From Streptomyces laurentii (lineage in GTDB: Bacteria > Actinomycetota > Actinomycetes > Streptomycetales > Streptomycetaceae), in the NCBI GenBank assembly GCA_002355495.1, contig AP017424.1, positions 496,001 through 560,000 on the forward strand: a DNA stretch of 64,000 bases, written 5' to 3'. Every line of letters begins with the position of its first letter. The stretch's first letter is position 1. Under the pieces are notes generated by a model. The model was not told the origin of the DNA and did no database searches. It was given only the letters and a program-made list of their open reading frames with translations. This document shows, in pieces, positions 27,956 to 37,566 of the stretch. The translations under genes were made by a program, and so were the position numbers.

Positions 27956-28633
27956 TCAGCGGGTCTCGCCCGCGTGGACGGGCCGGTCGGCCAGGCGCCA
28001 TTCGAGCATGCCGTCGTGGAGCCGGACGGCCCGGCGGCCGCGGCCGGAGAGCAGGCGGACGGCGTCGTACGCGAGGGCGCAGAACTCGCCGCGGCAGTAG
28101 ACGACGACCTCGGTCTCCTCGGGCAGCTCGCCGAGGCGGTCGGCCAGCTCGGCGACGGGGATGGAGATCGCGCCGGGGATGTGTCCGGCGAGGTACTCCT
28201 CGGCCGGGCGTACGTCGAGGACGACGGCGCCGCTGTCGGCGACGCGCGCCAGCAGCTCCTCGTGGCCGACCTCGGCCGCTCCGTCCTCGCCGAGGTACGC
28301 GTCGCGGGCGGCCGGGACCGCGGCCTGGTGACGGACGGCGACCGTCCGCAGCAGGGCGAACAGCTGCGCGACGTCCTCTCCGGCGAGCCGGTAGTGGATA
28401 CGGACGCCCTCGCGGCGGGTCGCGACGAATCCGGCCTGCTTGAGCGTCTGCAGGTGGGCCGAGGCTGTGGTCAGGTTGAGTCCGGCGGCCTTGGCGAGGG
28501 CGTCGACGGTGCGTTCGCCCTGGGCGAGCAGATCGAGCAGTTCCAGGCGCTTTCCGCTGGCCAGAGCCTTGCCGCTGGCGGCGAAGGCCTCGTAGAGGGC
28601 GGCCTTGGTGCCGCCGGTGGTGGCTTCCCGCAT
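27956..28633 (-). CDS. ArsR-family regulator fused to a rhodanese domain
   Basis: 225 residues from ATG 28633; GGAGG lies 5 bases upstream, so the longer TTG-started frame is rejected. The N-terminal winged helix (RLELLDLLAQGERTVDALAKAAGLNLTTASAHLQTLKQAGFVATRREG) is ArsR-type. The C-terminus is a rhodanese domain (VVLDVRPAEEYLAGHIPGAISIP) with the active-site loop CRGEFCA. Such fusions sense reactive sulfur or thiol ligands. It is divergent from an MFS pump at 28798, its probable target. Confidence 0.88.
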   Translation of the reverse strand: MREATTGGTKAALYEAFAASGKALASGKRLELLDLLAQGERTVDALAKAAGLNLTTASAHLQTLKQAGFVATRREGVRIHYRLAGEDVAQLFALLRTVAVRHQAAVPAARDAYLGEDGAAEVGHEELLARVADSGAVVLDVRPAEEYLAGHIPGAISIPVAELADRLGELPEETEVVVYCRGEFCALAYDAVRLLSGRGRRAVRLHDGMLEWRLADRPVHAGETR

Positions 28634-28645
28634 TGCTTCCTCCAA

Positions 28646-28675
28646 ATATCTATGGATTACTGTAGCTGAAGCCCG
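28646..28675. promoter_or_regulatory. A+T-rich operator/promoter between ArsR-rhodanese and MFS genes
   Basis: An A+T-rich patch with an imperfect inverted repeat TATC-4-GATT directly before the ArsR-rhodanese start. ArsR proteins bind short A+T-rich dyads in divergent promoters, so this is the likely autoregulatory site. Confidence 0.4.
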
Positions 28676-28797
28676 GCGGTGACGCTCCCCGTCCGGCGCC
28701 CCTCTCCCCGCCCGGGGCGACGCGGACCGCGCGCCGCCGCCACGCCGGCCGGCACCCCGTCCGAGAGCACGTCCAGGAGCACGGAGGACATCCGCCC

Positions 28798-30099
28798 GTG
28801 AAGACCACCCCCGCCCCCGCCGCCCCCACCGGGCCGGCGCCCGCGCCCCCCACCGACCGCTCCGGCCGCCCGGTGGTCCTCGGCCTGCGGGAGAACTGGC
28901 TCCAGTTCACCCTGCTCGTCATCGTCAACGTCGCCGTCGGCGGCCTGGTGGGCCTCGAACGGACCACCGTCCCCCTCATCGGCACCGAGACCTTCGGCCT
29001 CACCAGCAGCCTCGCCGTCTTCTCGTTCATCATCGCCTTCGGCCTCACCAAGGCCCTCACCAACCTCGCGGCGGGCGCGCTGACCGCCCGGTTCCGCCGC
29101 AAGCAGCTGCTCGTGGCGGGCTGGCTGATCGGTGTCCCGGTGCCGTTCCTGCTCGCGTACGCGCCGTCCTGGGGCTGGATCGTCGCCGCGAACGTCCTGC
29201 TCGGCCTCAACCAGGGACTCACCTGGTCGATGACCGTCAACATGAAGATCGACCTGGTCGGCCCGTCCCGCCGCGGCCTGGCCACCGGTCTGAACGAGGC
29301 CGCCGGATACACCTCCGTCGGCGTGACCGCCCTGGTCACCGGCTACCTCGCCACCAGCTACGGCCTGCGGCCCGTCCCCGAGCTCATCGGCGTCGTCTTC
29401 GTCGTGGCCGGCCTCGCGCTCGCCCTCGTCGTCCGCGACACCGCCGCGCACGTCGCCCTCGAACTGGCCCAGCACCCGAAGCCGCTGCCCGCCGGCGAGC
29501 AGACCGGCCTCAAGGCCACCTTCATCCGGACGTCCTGGCGCGACCGCTCGCTGCGCGGCGCCAGCCAGGCGGGCCTGATCAACAACCTCAACGACGGTCT
29601 GACCTGGGGTGTCTTCCCGCTCCTGTTCACCGATCACGGGCTGGGGCTCGCCGCCGTCGGACTCATCAAGGGCCTCTACCCCATCCTGTGGGGCCTCGGG
29701 CAGATCCCGACCGGTCATCTCTCCGACCGCTTCGGGCGCAAGCCGCTCATCGTCACCGGCATGCTCGTCCAGGCCGGCGGCTTCGTCCTCGCCCTCGCTC
29801 TGCTCGACCACCCGCTGCTCGCGGGCGTGCTGTCCGCCGTCGCCCTCGGCCTCGGCACCGCCATGGTCTACCCGGCGCTCATCGCGTCCATCTCCGACAA
29901 CGCCCACCCGGCCTGGCGCGCCAACGCCCTCGGCACGTACCGGTTCTGGCGTGACATCGGGTACGCGGCCGGCGCCCTGGTCGCCGGCATCCTCGCCGAC
30001 CTCCTCGGCCTGAACGCCACGATCGTCGCCGCCGCGGCCCTCACCGCCGCCTCCGGCCTGCTCGCGGCCCGCTGGATCACGGAGCACCGCACGGCCTGA
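28798..30099 (+). CDS. MFS transporter
   Basis: 433 residues from GTG 28798 (GGAGG about 10 bases upstream). Twelve hydrophobic spans in two six-span halves; the loop between spans 2 and 3 of the C-half has the MFS motif GHLSDRFGRKPL, and the N-half carries a matching FRRKQLL basic loop. No substrate is evident. The divergent ArsR-rhodanese regulator suggests efflux or uptake connected with sulfur species or metalloids. Confidence 0.88.
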   Translation: MKTTPAPAAPTGPAPAPPTDRSGRPVVLGLRENWLQFTLLVIVNVAVGGLVGLERTTVPLIGTETFGLTSSLAVFSFIIAFGLTKALTNLAAGALTARFRRKQLLVAGWLIGVPVPFLLAYAPSWGWIVAANVLLGLNQGLTWSMTVNMKIDLVGPSRRGLATGLNEAAGYTSVGVTALVTGYLATSYGLRPVPELIGVVFVVAGLALALVVRDTAAHVALELAQHPKPLPAGEQTGLKATFIRTSWRDRSLRGASQAGLINNLNDGLTWGVFPLLFTDHGLGLAAVGLIKGLYPILWGLGQIPTGHLSDRFGRKPLIVTGMLVQAGGFVLALALLDHPLLAGVLSAVALGLGTAMVYPALIASISDNAHPAWRANALGTYRFWRDIGYAAGALVAGILADLLGLNATIVAAAALTAASGLLAARWITEHRTA

Positions 30100-30148
30100 C
30101 GTACGAAGAACCGGGACCGGGCGCGCGGATACCCGATCCGCTGACGAC

Positions 30149-30184
30149 GGTGGCCCCGACCGGACGAATCCGGCCGGGGCCACC
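30149..30184. terminator. Bidirectional hairpin between MFS and phosphodiester glycosidase genes
   Basis: A 15-base inverted repeat with one mismatch (GGTGGCCCCGACCGG, 6-base loop, matching arm 30170-30184) lies between the convergent ends of the two genes. Confidence 0.75.
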
Positions 30185-30250
30185 GCGCGTACCGCCGCGC
30201 GTAAGGGTCCGGGGCCGAAGTATTCGCGGGGCCGGCACGGACCTCGTCCG

Positions 30251-31675
30251 CTACTTGGCGTACATCCCGTAGCCGCCGACCCCCGCGTACACCGCGTCCG
30301 CGACCCGCCGGTGCACCTTCACGCCCGCCTGGGTGTCGGTCGGCGGGGTGAGGACCTCGGTGCCGGTCATCAGGGTGGTCGAGCCGCCGCCGTCGAGGTT
30401 GATCGCGTCGACCAGGGAGAGTTCCTTGGAGTCGATCAGGGCGGCGAAGCCGCGCAGATAGTCGCCGTCCTCGCGGCCCGGCCCGCCGGTGAGGGTGAGG
30501 AGCACCGGATTGCCCTTGATGTTGGTGGCGAGAGCGGTGCGCGAGTCGGTGCAGAGGTACGTGACGCCGTCGGTGCCGAGGCGGCTGCCGTCGTTGCAGG
30601 AGTTGGGCAGTTCGGTGGCCGGCGGGACGTCGCCGGTGCGCAGCAGCCGGTGGAACGAACTCACGACGTCCACGGACGCGTCCAGCGGGATGTCCCGGTT
30701 CAGCGTCATGTCGCGGAGCCTGAGGTCGAGGACCGCCCGGTCGTCCCGCGCCAGGTGGGTGCGCAGCCACTCCGCGCCGGTGCCGACGCCCTGGAGGATC
30801 CGGCCGCCGGCCGGGACGGTGATGCCGCCACGGCCAGGGTGCGCGTCGGTGACGACGCCGTACGCGTCGAGGACCACCTCGTAGCCGGGGTCGGCGGTGG
30901 CCGGGACGAGCGGGTCGGCGTACGGCTTCGGCGTGGCGACCCCGTAGTCGTCGGTGAACACGACGATCTCGTCCGGGTCCTGGTGGACCCGCGGCCCGGT
31001 GGCGCCGCTCACCAGCGTGTCCTCGGCGTCGCGGGGGCAGTGCGGGATCCGGCCGGGGGTGCGGTCGAGGTCGTCGACGCGGACGGTGTCGCCGGACGGC
31101 GCGGTCAGCCGCAGGTCGGTGCCGAGGCGGGTGATGTACGGGATGCCGTACTGGAGGACCGCGCCGGTGCTGCCCTTCCCGGCGGCGTCCCAGCAGGCCG
31201 CGCTGTGCAGCACGCCGTCCGCGGCGGTGGCGCTGGTGTGCACCACGCGGGGCGCGGCGGTGCCGATGGCGAGTTCGGGCTGGAACAGTCCGCCGTTGAC
31301 GCCCGCGTACGGGTGGCGGGAGGCGACGGACGAGACGGTCGCGAGCTGGTCCGCGACCGTCTGGGAGGTGGCGTCGTCGGTGCCGACGGTGCTGCCCAGG
31401 GTGAGCGCGGCGACGGCCGGATCGATCTCGACGACCTGGAGTACGCGGCCCTCGCCGTCCGGGCGGTTGTCGGGTCTCGTCTCGGTCCAGGTGGTACGGG
31501 TGACACCGGGGCCGACCGGGACGGGGACGGGTGTCGTCTTCGTCCAGTTCAGGGCGAGCGGGCTGGGGACCTCGTCGGCGGCGGGCGCGGCAGGCGCGGC
31601 GGCCGCCGAGGTCGTGAGGGCGAGCGCGGCGACGGCGGCGAGGGCCGTCGCGAACGGGCGGGGCATCCTGGTCAC
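30251..31675 (-). CDS. Secreted phosphodiester glycosidase-family (NAGPA) protein
   Basis: 474 residues from GTG 31675, overlapping the stop of the I36 gene (GTGA) with GGAG upstream. A signal peptide is visible (MPRPFATALAAVAALALTTSAAAAPA). The C-terminus holds the NAGPA fold: AGVNGGLF, DRAVLDLRL, GNPVLLTLTGGPGREDGD, and the conserved VDAINLDGGGSTTLM. Members cleave sugar phosphodiesters in teichoic acid or related polymers. Extracellular; translationally coupled to the I36-type inhibitor gene. Confidence 0.85.
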   Translation of the reverse strand: MTRMPRPFATALAAVAALALTTSAAAAPAAPAADEVPSPLALNWTKTTPVPVPVGPGVTRTTWTETRPDNRPDGEGRVLQVVEIDPAVAALTLGSTVGTDDATSQTVADQLATVSSVASRHPYAGVNGGLFQPELAIGTAAPRVVHTSATAADGVLHSAACWDAAGKGSTGAVLQYGIPYITRLGTDLRLTAPSGDTVRVDDLDRTPGRIPHCPRDAEDTLVSGATGPRVHQDPDEIVVFTDDYGVATPKPYADPLVPATADPGYEVVLDAYGVVTDAHPGRGGITVPAGGRILQGVGTGAEWLRTHLARDDRAVLDLRLRDMTLNRDIPLDASVDVVSSFHRLLRTGDVPPATELPNSCNDGSRLGTDGVTYLCTDSRTALATNIKGNPVLLTLTGGPGREDGDYLRGFAALIDSKELSLVDAINLDGGGSTTLMTGTEVLTPPTDTQAGVKVHRRVADAVYAGVGGYGMYAK

Positions 31676-32423
31676 TGGCACTCCGAGGTTCCGTTGACGA
31701 GCTCGTGCGAGCGGAAGGTGCCGGCGAACGGGGCGGGCACGGTCGTACTGTCGCCGCGCAGCACCACGTACGCGCCGTACTTCCGCTGGTCGGCCGGGTC
31801 GGTCCAGGTGCCGCCGTAGGAGGGGTCGGGGTAGAAGCACGCGTGCTTGCGGGTGCGGTTGAAGACCGACTTGGGGGCTGCCTCGGGGCCGTAGCTGTCG
31901 CCGTAGTTCCTGGTGACCGGGTCGGTGGCGGGCAGGTGGACGGTCATGGTGCCGCGGCCGCGTTCCTGGGTGAAGGTGCAGACCCGGTTGTCGGGCAGCG
32001 TTCGTACCCGGTGAAGCAGTGGGCGCGGGACGGGACCAGCTTGTGGGAGCTGATGGCGCTCACCCAGCGGGCGTCGCCGCTCGCGTAGTCGTCGTCGTTG
32101 CCGGGCTTGACGGTCTGGAGCAGACCGCCGTAGCCGGCGTCGAGGTAGACGCACGCCCAGAGGGCGGTGTTGTTCTTGGCGGAGAGGGTCTTGTCGTCCC
32201 AGGCCGCGTCGTAGCGCTCGGTCTTCTGCGCCTCGGTGAAGTCGCGGCGCTCACCGGTGCCGCCCGCACCGCTGTAGAGGCAGAGTGTGTTCGCCGGGCA
32301 GTCGGCGTACGGGAGCGGGTCGGCGCTGGCCTGGAGGGGGAGGACGAGGAGGGCCGAGCCGAGCAGTGCGAGCACCGCGGCGAGCAGTCCGCCTCTTCGT
32401 CTGTGTGTACGGGAAAAGATCAC
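31672..32423 (-). pseudogene. Secreted I36-type peptidase-inhibitor-like protein, one-base frameshift
   Basis: From GTG 32423 a signal peptide (GGLLAAVLALLGSALLVLPLQASA) is followed by repeated beta-strand modules: CPANTLCLYSGAGGTG, SAKNNTALWACVYLDAGYGG, the crystallin-like pattern of I36 inhibitors. After HCFTGYER the frame breaks, while the shifted frame continues LPDNRVCTFTQERGRG...RKHACFYPDPSYGGTW...HELVNGTSECQ to a stop at 31672. One missing base near 31998-32001 reconnects them into about 250 residues. Probably a single secreted protein with two modules; the target protease is unknown. Confidence 0.75.
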
Positions 32424-32597
32424 GGCCGGTCATCCTGTACCAGGGGGCGGCCCTCCGGATAGGGGATGATCGCGGATTCCGAGTGCGCTGTGGTGCGGCC
32501 GGGGCGGCAGTTGCTCGGCCGGTTCCTCCCCTGGGCCGGCCTGGCAGCGCCGCACGCGTGATCAGCCGCCGTCACATGAGCCGCGCGGTCTCGGTGG

Positions 32598-33668
32598 TCA
32601 GCACCAGCGGGTGTGGCGGCAGGGGCTCCAGCCGCGGTGGTCCGAGTCGCCGTCCGAGGAGCTTCCGGAGTCGCCCGAGCCCGTGTGGGGACGGCCGTGG
32701 GGGAACGTGGTGTCGCGGTTCCGGTCGCGCGGGTACGGGTCGTGGTAGTCGGGGTCGCCGTCACCGTCCCGGTCCGGGAGGTAGACGGCCTGGCCGCGGT
32801 CGGAGTCGGGGCAGCCGTTCTCGGGCGAGGACAGGGACAGCGTCACCAGCCAGGTGTCCTCGCGCACTTCGGCGTCCTTGGCCGGGTCCTGCCGGCAGAC
32901 GCGCCAGTCGTCGTACTCGCCGGCGTCGGGCAGCAGGTCGTTGGCGTAGGCGGCCTCGGGGTGCACGCGCCGTTCGGGCACACCGAGAGCGACGACGGCC
33001 GCACGGGCGGTGGGCCAGGTCTTCCCGATCAGGTCGGGCATCTTGGGCCACGGCACCGCCTCCCCTTCCCGGGCCGGGCAGGGCTCCGCGGTCCGGACGA
33101 CGCCGAACTCAACACCGAACTCGGCGCTGTTCTCGACGACGGTGCCGGGCGCCGGCTGCTGGAAGCAGACCTTCCACAGGGAACGGGCGGACACGTCCCG
33201 CCGCTCGCCGGAGGCGTCGTGAGACGCCACCTCGTAACCACGCTTACGGGAGCGCGAGAAGGCGATGTCGAGACGCTCGCCGAGGAAGTCGGTCATCTTC
33301 TCCGTCCGCGCGGTCGGCGACGCCGTCGGCGTGGATGCGCCGAACGAGGGGACGGTCCTGGCCGGCCGCGCGTCCTTGCCCGCGGGGGCCGCCGTTCCGG
33401 TCTCGGACGTGGACGGGTTCGGGATGACCGCTCCGAGCAGTGCCATCGCGGCGATCGTGGCGAAGATCTTGCCGCCCTTCGGCCACGGGTTGCCGCGCCA
33501 CAGCATCACGAGGGCGGCGACGAGGGCCACGAAGCCCACCCGCTCGTCCAGGGCGCCGAGCAGGGGGACCGGCACGATGGCTCCGACGCGGGCGGGGTTC
33601 GTGCGCCACCAGCGGGTCGGCTGGGCGGAGGACGGCGAAGGGGCGGGGGTGCGGGGGAGGGCGGGCAT
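32598..33668 (-). CDS. Membrane-anchored protein with a PASTA-like domain
   Basis: 356 residues. Two hydrophobic segments near the N-terminus (VGFVALVAALVMLW, IFATIAAMALLGAVI) anchor it; a Ser/Thr/Pro-rich linker follows. Residues about 215-285 (MPDLIGKTWPTARAAVVALGV...LVTLSLS) look like a PASTA domain. A calcium-type Asp-rich repeat DRDGDGDPDYHDPYPRD and a Ser/Gly-rich tail close the protein. Likely exposed outside the membrane; function unknown. No ribosome site of note. Confidence 0.65.
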   Translation of the reverse strand: MPALPRTPAPSPSSAQPTRWWRTNPARVGAIVPVPLLGALDERVGFVALVAALVMLWRGNPWPKGGKIFATIAAMALLGAVIPNPSTSETGTAAPAGKDARPARTVPSFGASTPTASPTARTEKMTDFLGERLDIAFSRSRKRGYEVASHDASGERRDVSARSLWKVCFQQPAPGTVVENSAEFGVEFGVVRTAEPCPAREGEAVPWPKMPDLIGKTWPTARAAVVALGVPERRVHPEAAYANDLLPDAGEYDDWRVCRQDPAKDAEVREDTWLVTLSLSSPENGCPDSDRGQAVYLPDRDGDGDPDYHDPYPRDRNRDTTFPHGRPHTGSGDSGSSSDGDSDHRGWSPCRHTRWC

Positions 33669-33806
33669 GTAGGTGCTGCGGTTCTTTCGGCGATGGGGTG
33701 CGTGGCCGCGACGACGCGCGGCTACACGGAACTGATCATTCCAGCGGCATCGTACGACCGCCGCGCCGAACGCACCGCCAGGGTCGCGATCCGCTGTCGC
33801 GCGGGA

Positions 33807-34748
33807 TCAGCCCGCCGGCCGGCTCCCGTCGGTCGCCTCGTGTGCGACCTGGTCGGCCAGAGCGCGCCACTCGGCCTCTCCGCCCTCCAGCGGCCAGGCC
33901 CAGGCGGGACGGCGGCCCGTGTCCAGGTCGCGGAGGCGGCGGGCCAAGGGCGGGCCGGCCAGGGCGGCGCCGTCGGGAACCAAAGCTCCGTGGCGGGCGC
34001 GCAGTTCGGCGAAGCGGGCCAGCTCTTCCTCGTACCCCCGCACCGCCCGCTCGGTGCCCGCTGCCACCTCGTCCTCGGGCGCGGTGCGGATCAGCTGCAG
34101 CATCGGGGGTTCGACGGACTCGGCGATCGCCGCGGCGAGGCGCGCGTGACCGTCCAGGATCAGGCTGCAGTCGAGGCCGCTCACCCACCACAGCAGGACG
34201 GGCGGGAGCGTCCCTTCTCGGGCCTGCTTGCGGTACGCCTTGACGCGGCTGTCGTCCGCGGCGGGCATCGGGCGCAGCGGCAGGATCTCCCACGAGCCGT
34301 TGTGTACGAACCAGTCGACGTAGCCATCCGGGTGGCCTTCGACGAGCAGCGAGTCGAGGTACTCCCCCACGGTCCGCTGCCCTCTTTCCCGCGCAGGAGG
34401 GGGCTCTCGGCCGAGAGCAGCCACCGGCCCTCGTGCAGCGGACCGCCCGGAGTGCCGAGCAGATACGGCAGAAGGCGGTGGGCCCAGCGGTCCGGGCGGC
34501 CGGCCAGGTTCCGCGCCGTGTCGGCCCGCAGCGGCGGGACGAAGGAGCGGTAGGCGTCCGTACGCCGGAACTCCACCCCGCAGTGGTCGGCGTCGACCTC
34601 GGCGAGCAGGACGGGCCGCGATTCCTGGGTGAGCAGCAGGCGCCGTTCGGCGGCGAACAGGCACAGGCCGGGCCGGCGGGGCGCCCGTGCCTCCACGGAC
34701 ACACCCGTCCAGACGCCGTCGTCCCCGGTGATGTCGGTTCGTCGCATG
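33807..34748 (-). pseudogene. Unknown protein with a ParB-like segment, one-base frameshift
   Basis: The N-terminal half starts at ATG 34748 (MRRTDITGDDGVWTGVSVEA) and runs to ESPLLRGKE; the C-terminal half continues in another frame from GQRTVGEYLDSLLVEGHPDGYVDWFVHNGSWEIL to a stop at 33807. One missing base near 34380-34395 joins them into about 313 residues. LDCSLILDGHARLAAAIAE resembles the substrate-binding turn of ParB/sulfiredoxin-like folds, but this is weak. It is divergent from the RiPP precursor gene and may simply flank the cluster. Confidence 0.6.
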
Positions 34749-34845
34749 CCGCCACGATAGTCGGCCGTACGGGCCGGCCCGCATCGCCTTCCGGCCCCCT
34801 CACCTGGGCTTCTGTCATCTCCGGCAGCCCGCTGGCACCGCGTGT

Positions 34846-34864
34846 CAGCGGAATGCCAGCGGAA
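34846..34864 (+). promoter_or_regulatory. Direct repeats with 11-bp period upstream of the RiPP precursor
   Basis: CAGCGGAA occurs at 34846-34853 and 34857-34864, exactly one helical turn apart; a weaker third unit (GTGCCGAA) follows at 34868-34875. SARP regulators bind direct heptamer-like repeats spaced 11 bp, and a SARP gene lies just downstream at 35574. Probable activator site for the precursor promoter. Confidence 0.55.
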
Positions 34865-34958
34865 GACGTGCCGAACGGTGAGCGGGTGCCGCTGGAATGG
34901 TTCCGCACCGGCGCCCTCGGGTGCCGGGAAACGATTCGCTTCGACCTCGGGAGACATC

Positions 34959-35129
34959 ATGGACAAGGAACTGAGCACCCTCGCTGACGAGATCCTCGCG
35001 CTGGAGGCCGAGACCTTCGAGATCTCCGACTACTCGGAGGCCAGCGAGGTCGTGCTCGCCGGCTGCACGAGCACCAGCTCCACCTCCACCTCCAGCTCCA
35101 CCTGCAGCACCACCTCCTGCTCCGCCTGA
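34959..35129 (+). CDS. Thiazolyl-peptide-type RiPP precursor
   Basis: 56 residues from ATG 34959, GGGAGA about 6 bases upstream. The leader (residues 1-35) is acidic and helical (LADEILALEAETFEISDYSEASEVVLAG), like leaders of thiopeptide and TOMM precursors. The likely core, residues 36-56, starts CTSTSSTSTSSSTC and ends SCSA: Cys at core positions 1, 14 and 19, ten Ser, seven Thr, one Ala. So 20 of 21 residues can be cyclised or dehydrated. The gene stands alone before a hairpin, upstream of all modifying enzymes. The core starts with Cys, not the Ser1 used for pyridine formation in known thiopeptides. Final structure is unknown. Confidence 0.88.
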   Translation: MDKELSTLADEILALEAETFEISDYSEASEVVLAGCTSTSSTSTSSSTCSTTSCSA

Positions 35130-35156
35130 CCCGAACCCGACGGTCGGTGCAGCAGC

Positions 35157-35202
35157 GCCCGTCCGGACCTCTCCTCTTCGAAGGAGACGGCGCCGGACGG
35201 GC
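35157..35202 (+). terminator. Strong nested hairpin after the precursor gene
   Basis: GCCCGTCCGG (35157-35166) pairs with 35193-35202, and inside it TCTCCT pairs with AGGAGA (35170-35187). It lies 28 bases after the precursor stop and probably ends or attenuates the precursor transcript, allowing the precursor to be made in excess of the enzymes. Confidence 0.7.
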
Positions 35203-35405
35203 CCTCGGCGTGCCCGCGGCCATGTGGAATGAAGTCCACCGCAACGTCCGGGGAACGGTTCGCCACCGCCAACCCACCCGCGCATGAAGCCCGTTCGGAC
35301 ACGGCGCGCGAAATCCGGCCACCACTTGCGAAAGCGATGGCGCACCCCGTGTGACCGGCCGTCAAACCGCCTCGTGGACCCCGTCATTCGCCTGCGCGGA
35401 CCCCC

Positions 35406-35434
35406 TTGACCGGGAATCTACGCCAGTAGACACT
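35406..35434 (+). promoter_or_regulatory. Candidate promoter of the SARP gene
   Basis: TTGACC, 17-base spacer, GACACT; a good -35 and a poor -10, about 140 bases before GTG 35574. Confidence 0.4.
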
Positions 35435-35461
35435 CACCTCGACCACACGACAGAACGGATT

Positions 35462-35479
35462 TGTGAAGTCCGCTTCACA
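35462..35479. promoter_or_regulatory. Inverted repeat upstream of the SARP gene
   Basis: TGTGAAG-TCCG-CTTCACA, a perfect 7-bp dyad with a 4-base centre, 95 bases before the SARP start. Possible operator for a dimeric regulator of the cluster. Confidence 0.5.
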
Positions 35480-35573
35480 GAGGCTCCGTCATGCCCGCGC
35501 GCCTCCCGACCAGGGGCACGCGGCGGTGCGCCGGTCCATCCACAGGCGTCCGACGGTAGACGAGGGGAACTCA

Positions 35574-37566
35574 GTGCGCTTCCAGTTGCTCGGTCCGCTC
35601 AGCATCACCGACGGACGCGACATGGTCGTCCTGCCACCGTCCAAGCCGACGTCCCTGCTGGCCGCCCTGCTGGTCCGGCCGGGCGAGGTGGTCCCGACCT
35701 CCCGGCTGCGCCAGGCCGTCTGGGGTGAGGAACAGCCCGCCACGGCCAAGGCCGCGCTGCAGAGCTGCGTCCTGCGTCTGAGACGGCTCTTCGCGAAGTA
35801 CGACATCGAGGAACAGGCGGTGGTCGCGGTCGCCGGCGGCTACCTCGTCCCCGCCGACCACGACACCCTGGACCTCCTGCGCTTCCGCCGGCTCGCCGCC
35901 CGCGCGGACGGCGCGGGGGAGACCGAACTCCCCTTGCTGCGTAAGGCCCTCGGGCTGTGGCGCGGCCCCTGCTCACCAACGTCCCCTCCGAGCTGCTGCA
36001 CCGCGACGAGGTGCCCCGCCTGGTCGAGGAACGGCTCCGGGTGGTGGAACGCGTCTGCGAGATCCAACTGGCCCGCGGACGGGGCCGCGAAGTCCTGGTG
36101 GACCTCTGGGAGGCCACCCGCGCCCACCCCCAACACGAGGGACTCACCGCCCAGTTGATGCGCGCGCTGTACCGGGTCGGGCGCCAGAACGAGGCGCTGG
36201 CCGAGTACCGCCGGATCCGCACGCATCTCCGGGACGAACTCGGCGTCGACCCGGGCGCCGAGCTCCAGCGGCTGGAGCTGGCCATCCTGCGCGGCGACGA
36301 GCCGCGCGGACCGGAGATCGAGCCCGCGGCCCCGGCGGCCGTGGCCCTGGAGCCGGCCGTACGCCCGTCCGCCCCCGGGCCGTTCGCGGACGCCGACACC
36401 GACGCGACTCCGACCCCGGCCACGGCTCCGGCTCCGGCCACGGCTCCGGCGGCCGCCGCGGCCGAACACCCCTCCGCCGACAGTCCCGTGTCCGCGAAGG
36501 GCGAGTCCGCCGCCGGCGCGCCGCCCGAGCGCGGCCCGGCCCCGCGCCCCGGCTCCCGCACGTCCCCGGCTTCACCGGCCGCTGCCGCGAGACCGCCGAC
36601 CTGGTCGCCCACCTCGGCGGCGCGGACGTCGGTACGGGCGTCGGTACGGGCGGGACCGCTCCGCTGCTCGCACTGGTCTCCGGCGGCCCCGGCATGGGCA
36701 AGACCGCCCTCGCCCTGCACGCCGCGCACCTGGTCGCCGACCGCTACCCCGGGGGCGCGGTCCTCCTCCCGATGAGCGGGCCCGACGGCGCGCCCCGCCC
36801 CGCCGCCGACGCGGCGGCCGCCCTGCGCGCGCTCCTGCGCTGCCGGGACGGCGGCGCACCGTGTCTGGTGATCCTCGACGACGTGGTCCACCCGGACCAG
36901 GTACGCGACCTGCTCGACGCGACCGGACCCGGCGCCGTCATCGTGACCAGCCGGCTGGGACTCGCCGCGCTGGTCGCCACCCACGGCCCGGCGGTGGTCC
37001 AGCTCGGCGCGCTGTCCCCGCGGGAGTCCGACGCGCTGCTCACCGCCGTCCTCGGCCGGGAACGGGTGGCGGCCGAGGCCGCCGCCGCGCGGACCCTCGC
37101 CGAGCTGTGCGGACACGTCCCGCTCGCGCTGCGGATCGTCGCGGCCCGGCTGCTCACCCGGCCCCGGACACGGCTCGCCGACTACGCGGAGTGGCTCCGG
37201 CGCGACCTGCCCGCCCGGCTCGCGCTGCCCGACGACCCCCGGATGTCGGTGCCGCTGGCCCTCGACGGCGCGCTGCGCCGGCTGCCCGCGCCGCTGGCCG
37301 ACGCCCATCTGCGGCTGGCCCGGCTGCACGGCCGGATCACCGCGCCGGCCACCGCCGGGGCGCTCGCGATCCCCGAGACGGAGGCCGAGGAGCTGCTGGA
37401 ACGGCTGCTCGACCACGGGCTCCTGGAGGACGACCAGCCGGGGACCCTGCGGATGAACGAGCTGTTCCGCGCCCACGCGCTGCGCCGGACCGCCCGAACC
37501 GGGGACGAGGTCCCCCGGGCCGTGACCGCGACGGCGAGGCGCGCCTTGCCCTCGGGAGCCACCTGA
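35574..37566 (+). pseudogene. SARP-family activator with NB-ARC-like ATPase, two one-base frameshifts
   Basis: From GTG 35574 (GAGGGGA 6 bases upstream) the product begins VRFQLLGPLSITDG with an OmpR-type winged helix (SRLRQAVWGEEQPATAKAALQSCVLRLRRLF), then a bacterial transcriptional activation domain (LLHRDEVPRLVEERLRVVERVCEIQLARG...LGVDPGAEL), an Ala/Pro linker, and an ATPase with Walker A GGPGMGKTA and Walker B CLVILDDV. No TPR region is present. The three parts are in three frames; one missing C at 35966-35969 and another at 36547-36550 rejoin them into about 665 residues. Likely an intact pathway activator of this RiPP cluster in the real genome. Confidence 0.82.
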
